A stretch of 64,000 bases of DNA from Monodelphis domestica (Eukaryota > Chordata > Mammalia > Didelphimorphia > Didelphidae): assembly GCF_027887165.1 (NCBI RefSeq), contig NC_077232.1, positions 83,905,541 through 83,969,540 on the forward strand. Reading direction: 5' to 3'. The notes under the pieces were generated by a model that worked only from the letters and a program-made list of their open reading frames with translations, searched no databases and was not told where the DNA came from. The first letter of the stretch is position 1. Each line of letters starts with the position of its first letter. Both the position numbers and the translations under genes were made by a program. Positions 58,690-64,000 of this stretch are shown here, piece after piece.

Positions 58690-59500
58690 AGGATCAAACA
58701 AAATAAAAAGTGCAAAATTAATTAGAAAGTTGTTGTTTACTAGCAGACTGGCCAATGTAGCAACAAAGAATAGTGATAAATGTTGGAGGGAATGTGGCAA
58801 AATTGTGAATTGGTCTAACTCTTCTGGACGGCAATCTGGAATTATGCGCAAAGGGCTTTAAAAGAATGCCTGCTCTTTGACCCAGCCATACTACCATTGG
58901 GTTTGTACCCCAAAGAGATGATAAGGAAAAAGACTTGCACAGAAATATTTATAGCCATGCTCTTTGTGGTGGAAAATGAGGGAGTGCCCATCAATTGGGG
59001 AATGGCTGAACAAATTGCTGAACAAATCTGATGGTGATGGAATACTATTGTGCTGAAAGGAATGATGAACTGGAGGACTTCTATGTGAACTGGAACAACC
59101 TCCAGGAATTGATGCAGAGTGAAAGGAGCAGAACCGGGAGAATGTGGGAACTGATTCATTATAGCACAATCAAATGTAGCAGCAATTAAATGACAAAGGA
59201 CAATCTAGAGGAACTTTTGAGAAAGAATAATATCCACATTCAGAGACAGAACTGTGGGAGTAGAAATGCAGAAGAAAAACATTTTCTTGATCACATAGTT
59301 CAATGGGGTTGTGATTAGGGTTTTGATGTTTAAGGATCACTCTATTGCAAATATGAATAACATGGAAATAGGTTTTGAACAATGATACACATATAACCCA
59401 GTGGAATTGCTCATCAGCTCAGGGAGGGGGGAGGGAAGAGGATAGGAAAAGAACATGAATCATGTAACCATGAAAAAATATTTTAAGTAAATTTTAGAAA
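58690..59500 (+). mobile_element. L1 3' end, 5'-truncated
   Basis: It matches the end of ORF2 and the 3' UTR of the L1 at 3365-11010. Shared words are ggtttgtaccccaaagagat, atcaattggggaatggctga, aactggaacaacctccagga and atgcagagtgaaaggagcag. It has small internal deletions and many changes, so it is an older copy. Confidence 0.88.
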
Positions 59501-59504
59501 AGAT

Positions 59505-59595
59505 GTTTAGTTATGTCTGACTCTTTATGACATCATTTGGGGTTTTCTTGGCAAAGATACTGGTTTCTCATTTTTTTCTTCAACTCATTTTGCAG

Positions 59596-59632
<37 letters not shown>

Positions 59633-59640
59633 TATATATA
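59505..59640. repeat. CORE-SINE fragment joined to a TA/CA microsatellite
   Basis: Positions 59505-59597 (gacatcatttggggttttct, tggcaaagatactgg) are part of a reverse CORE-type SINE. Positions 59597-59642 are alternating TA, then CA, then TA. Confidence 0.7.
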
Positions 59641-59644
59641 TAAT

Positions 59645-61340
59645 ATTAACTATACTTCAAGACTGGATAGGATTTAAAGAAAGAAGAGACATTTGAGATC
59701 ATTTAGTCCAACTCACCTATTACAGTGATGAAAAAAATTCAATCTAGATCTAGAGGGATTCTAAGATTTATTCATCTTCATATGGGTAATGAATGACAGA
59801 AGTCTTTTGAGGTCCAGCATTCTTTCCGCTATACTTATTTCCCTCCCTCATGACTGCCTTTACTGTACCTATCATCTTATTTCCCTAGGTCTTCCATCTA
59901 TAAGTACTGATTATGTGCTCTCTGCCATCTCCAGTGCAATTCTAATTCTTATTTTTTTCTTTAAATCCTCTGTTGAGAATTTTGAGACATCTAACATATT
60001 GTAGTTCTTCTAATTATCATAATATTAATGGATACCAGACTATCTATTTTTATCTCTCACTTTTGTTATGTGACCTTTTCACCTCATTTTTGGATCAGGC
60101 ATGATGATGACTTTCTTTATAATTGATTTTTATTAAATTCTTTCCTTTTACATTGCCTATATTTTTCTTTTAATCCTTTAATCCCTCCCAGACAGCAATC
60201 TCTTATAATAGACTTCTTAAAAGGAATAATAAAAAAGAGGAATAACAGAAAAAAACAATATATTAAACATTATGAAATTATATTGGACATTCTATACCTG
60301 TGGAGAACTACCCCCCTTTTGAAAGAATAAGGAAGTGGGGGAGCAAATCTTTTAAAATCCTTTTAGAAGCTAAATTTTTTTCTGATCACATCTGTGTAGC
60401 TCTTTAGTTTGATCCATACCACAATCTTATGTGATTAGTAGTGTTCATATTATTGCCCCCATTTAGAGATGAGGAAACTGAGGATCAGTAAGTCTAAGTG
60501 ACTGACCTGTTGTCATATATCTAAGTGTTGGATAGGATTCAGACCCAGGCCTTCCTGATTTCAGGTTCAGTATGTTATTCACTCTTCTGTGTTCCTTTTC
60601 TTTTATCCCACTTCTCTTGTCCATGTTATTTTTGTGAATGTGCTATATAGCCTGCTTTCATTCACCATGTCTTTTTCCATTGCTTTCTGGTCTCCTGAAT
60701 TTGTGATTTTTTTAATACAGGGTACCATACAGTGTTTAATCACAAAGCATCACTGGGGGGAATATTAGTGCCAGTGTGGGACTTCTATATTGTCCTAATA
60801 GAAAGACAGAACCATTTATAAATGTGGAAAAAACCCTGTGTTTTATTTTTAATTGTTAGTGGTAAATATATATCCACAGGTTGCATTCCCATTCAGACTC
60901 ATTGTGTCAGACACCTCCCATCCCATTACTTCTCTATAGTCATTTTGAAGTCACAGAAATTTGGAGGGTTGGGAACTGGGTCCAGCAAGTGTTCACTGGG
61001 GCTCATTCATCTCACTTTGGTATGGGGGTTTACTTAGACAGAACTCAATAGGATCATCTTACTGGGTTACATTAGGGCCAAGGTGAGGTAGAATATTTGT
61101 AAGGGAGTTTTTATGAGTATGAGTGAGCATATATATTTTGAAGTATATGGGTTTGAATGTCATTACCAAGGAAAAACCTCGTGATACCCTTGATTTCATT
61201 CATTTCTCCATCTCCAAGAGGGTATCACCTCTCTCCTACTATCTCCTACTATCTCCTACTCTCTCCCCCTTTCTCCCTTCCCTACCACACCCCTTTGGTG
61301 CAGAAAAAGAATCAGGAAATTAATCTGACTTAAATCCAAA
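59645..61340. other. Intergenic DNA with traces of MIR
   Basis: AT-rich sequence; a reverse MIR-like piece lies at 60410-60600 (cccatttagagatgaggaaa, ctgaggatcagtaag). A small tandem repeat of ctcctactat lies at about 61232-61262. No gene recognised. Confidence 0.45.
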
Positions 61341-61344
61341 ATAC

Positions 61345-61535
61345 TTCCGTTTTAAAATCTTACCTTCTGTCTTAAAATCAATGCTGTGTATTGGTTCCAA
61401 GTCTGAAGAATGGTAAGGGCTAGACTATTGGGATTAAATGACTTGCCCAGGGTGACAAAGCTAGAAAATATCTGAGGCCAGATTTGAGCACAGGACCTCC
61501 CATCTCCATCCACTGAATGACCTGGCTGCTTCCAA
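61345..61535 (-). repeat. tRNA-type marsupial SINE, reverse orientation
   Basis: Left end cttaccttctgtcttaaaat, middle aatgacttgcccagggtgac, right end ccatccactgaatgacctgg. Diverged, with a short internal deletion before the head. Confidence 0.85.
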
Positions 61536-61679
61536 CTCAGAATACTTTTGAAGGAGAGTGAAGGTTGTATATCCATCAAGTCCATTTGCTACCCCTAAGT
61601 ACTCACCCAGCTTCTACCACTGGCACAGATGCACCCTGGTTTTTGTAACAGATATGATCCTCACAAGCTATGTATTCTG

Positions 61680-62085
61680 GCATTTAAGGGGATGTCCTTC
61701 TATTGAGAAATGACTGAACAAATAATGATATAGGAATATAATATAATGCCGTTGGGCCATTAAAAATGACAAAAGTGATGATGTAAGAGAAACCTCTGAA
61801 GACTTCTATAAATCAATACAGAGTAAAACATAAGTAGAAGAATTTATACAATAACAACATTGTAAAGATATTCTGAAATACTTCAGAATTCATATCAATG
61901 GGATAATTCAAAATAGTGTCAGAAGACCAATGATAAAGTATGCTACTCATACTCTGACAGAGTTTACAAACTCAAGAGGTAGAATAGCATGTGTATTTTC
62001 ACATATGGACAATATAGGAATTTGGTTTGTTTAACTATGCATATTTGTTATAAGGCATTTGTTTTTATTTTTATTTTTTTTTCAA
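61680..62085 (+). mobile_element. Diverged L1 3' end
   Basis: It carries L1 3'-region phrases: ccttctattgagaaatgact, gaacaaataatgatatagga and aagacttctataaatcaata. It ends in a T-rich stretch. It belongs to a different, older subfamily from the L1 at 3365. Confidence 0.6.
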
Positions 62086-62894
62086 TTATGAGAGGTAGAT
62101 CCTCCCAAAAATGAAAAGAGAAAGTCATTGAGGAATTAAAAAAAATAAAAATGCACAGAAAAGAGTCAAAAGAAGCATAGAGAAGGACAGTTTGGGGAAG
62201 CTGAATGTTGAATTTATTACCTACTTAAAAACAAAAGCAAGTTGCATATAATATACAGTACAGTTTCATATGTAATATTTTTCTTTTATGTACATATGGT
62301 AATATAATTTTATTTTTGTTTTTTTCTTTCTGAATAAAAACAAAATTCATATTAAAAAAAAACAATTTACATCTTGCTTATTTTCACACTGCCCAATGGC
62401 TAACAACAGCCAGCCATGGCTGTAAGCTTTGAGTTACCTCCACTTGTCATGACTCCAGTGAACTGACTTTCAGATACTTCAGTACCTACATAGATCCATC
62501 ATATTATCAATGAGATTATTGCTTCCACCAATATATATTGCAATTCCTCTATGCCAATTTATCTAGTGGGATTCTTGCCAATATCTTTCCTGAAATCTTC
62601 ACTAAAATAACTTCCTGACATTCAGGGAGATGTTCTTCTAGCTCATTTATTATTTTACTGTCACCAGAGCGGGATTTGAGTTATCCATTAGCTATCTTTC
62701 CATTGTGCTCCATAATCTTCTGGTCTCTTTTTATTTTCAAATGCATCAAACTTAGCAGTGTCCTCTAGGTCTTACCATTTAAATTGCTAAAAGCTTCTAG
62801 CCAGTACTCCATAAGAGTTTGCCAAGGATTCTAGTCCTGTCTTTCCATTACCTTTGTTACTTTTTTCTAGACTCATTTCTTTATCTTTAAAGTG

Positions 62895-63048
62895 AAAAAG
62901 AAGAGGAAAATGAGGAGGTAGAAGAAGAGAATAAAGAGGAGGAAAAAAGAAGAGGAAGAGGAAGAAGAGGAGGAAGAGGAAGAAGAAGAAAGAAAGAAAA
63001 AATGAAGGAAGAAAGGAAGGAAGGAAGGAAGGAAAAGAAAGAAGAAAT
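62895..63048. repeat. Purine-only simple repeat (GAA/GGAA)
   Basis: About 150 bp of nearly pure A and G with GAA, GAGGAA and GGAA units on the + strand. Confidence 0.92.
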
Positions 63049-63084
63049 TATTTGTACTAGCTCCAATCTATAGAAGAGCCAAAC

Positions 63085-63190
63085 CAATCCAATAATAATA
63101 AGATAGTTCTCCTCCCCTCAAGGAGCTTGCAGTCTAAAGGGGGAGATGACACGTAAAAAAGAGGTAGGAAAGTAAGCAGAAGGGGTATCC
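63085..63190. repeat. L2-like fragment
   Basis: It contains tcccctcaaggagcttgcag and tctaaagggggagatgacac, phrases common in L2-derived DNA. Confidence 0.5.
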
Positions 63191-63394
63191 TACACGGAGG
63201 CCTCTTATTCTGTGGAGCTGAAAACAGGCAAAGTAGCAGATACAAAGAGGAGGTCTCTACTCAACAAAAACTTCTTGATAGAACAAATCCATTGAATAGA
63301 ATTATTTACTAAATGTGTTCATATAATGCAAACAGTTACACTTAACTGATTGAATTAAAACCTATAGAACAAGTTCAACTTAATATAATACTTT

Positions 63395-63560
63395 CCAGGG
63401 CATAAAAATCTTCAAAATTACCCCCATGAGGTAAGTAGCACAAGTTTTGTTTTGCCCAGGACAGAGAATAGAAGAATCAGATGAGCCAAATGAGTTCCCA
63501 AAGATCACACAGATAGTTATTGCAAACCTAGGACTAGAACTTAGGTATCCTAAATCTCAG
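63395..63560 (-). repeat. MIR-like SINE fragment
   Basis: The ttacccccatgaggtaagta block, agatcacacagatagttatt and a reversed end fit MIR. Diverged. Confidence 0.45.
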
Positions 63561-63624
63561 TTCATTAGACTTTCAAAAATACCATCAAACCTTTAAATAA
63601 AATTTCTATTTAAAAAATATAGAA

Positions 63625-63805
63625 GAGTAGCTAGATAGAACAGTAGAGCACTAGGACTGGAGTCAAGAGGACCTGGGTTTAAATCTAACCTCAGACACTT
63701 CCTAGTTGTGTAACCCTGGGCAAGTCACTTAACCCTGACTGTCTAGCCCTTGCTGTTCTTCTATCTTAGAATTAATACTAAGACAGAAGGTAAGGCTTAA
63801 AAATA
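63625..63805 (+). repeat. tRNA-type marsupial SINE
   Basis: It has gagtagctagatagaacagt (diverged A-box region), cctgggtttaaatctaacct (B-box region), gtaaccctgggcaagtcact and the tail taatactaagacagaaggta. Confidence 0.85.
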
Positions 63806-64000
63806 AACAAGGAAACCTGAAAGATTTACAATTATAAAATGTGAGAGCTAAGAGATCTTTAGTGAAAATTGAGTACAGGAATTCTTAACCTGGTTTGTGC
63901 CATGGACCCCCTGAAGACTAATGAAGTGTATATAGACCCATTTTCAGAATCCTGTTTTAAAACACACAAAATAAAGTCCATAGGATTACAAAGAAAATCA

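Noticed and set aside
1-64000. CRISPR arrays, operons, riboswitches or prokaryotic signals
   Set aside because: The window is clearly mammalian nuclear DNA; no regularly spaced direct repeats of CRISPR type were seen.

Overview
The window is nuclear DNA of a marsupial mammal. The evidence is the repeat content: young tRNA-type SINEs with clear A and B boxes, perfect target duplications and a 3' part of the kind seen in opossum, wallaby and dasyurid genomes; marsupial-style L1 copies; MIR/CORE-SINE, L2 and CR1/L3 remnants; and small hAT elements with 8-bp target duplications. Nothing in the sequence lets me choose between an American and an Australian species.

Only two host protein-coding genes are supported. 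Both are on the + strand and both encode NK-class homeodomain proteins of the HMX family, in tandem about 14 kb apart. The first (16681-21431, two coding exons, 371 aa) is HMX1. The second (35565-37376, two coding exons, 297 aa) is an HMX paralogue with leucine instead of tryptophan at homeodomain position 56; it fits SOHo (chicken SOHo-1, zebrafish hmx4), the HMX1 neighbour of birds and fish that, as far as I recall, placental mammals have lost. Both genes have an EH1-like motif and an acidic run in exon 1, a phase-1 intron, and the whole homeobox in exon 2.

Layout: 1-3365 intergenic DNA with a hAT element, a SINE and an L2-like remnant; 3365-11010 a nearly full-length but dead L1, interrupted by a solo LTR and by a young SINE; 11010-15700 intergenic DNA with an orphan CpG island (about 13200-13850); 15700-21600 HMX1 with its promoter; 21600-35350 the HMX1-SOHo interval, poor in young repeats, with several CpG-rich or single-copy blocks that could be regulatory; 35380-37800 the SOHo gene; 37800-64000 gene-free, repeat-rich DNA with a pyrimidine-only tract of nearly 900 bp, many SINEs, a second hAT element, CR1/L3 and L2 remnants, the 3' part of an endogenous retrovirus (about 56190-58635) and two L1 3' ends.

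HMX1 and SOHo are known from other vertebrates as transcription factors of eye, ear and cranial sensory ganglia, and they probably share regulatory DNA here. The strongest unexpected signal is inside the homeoboxes: codons 19-54 are about 91% identical between the two genes with only third-position differences, while the codons on either side are about 65% identical. Both genes also share a valine at homeodomain position 22. This looks like gene conversion between the tandem paralogues.
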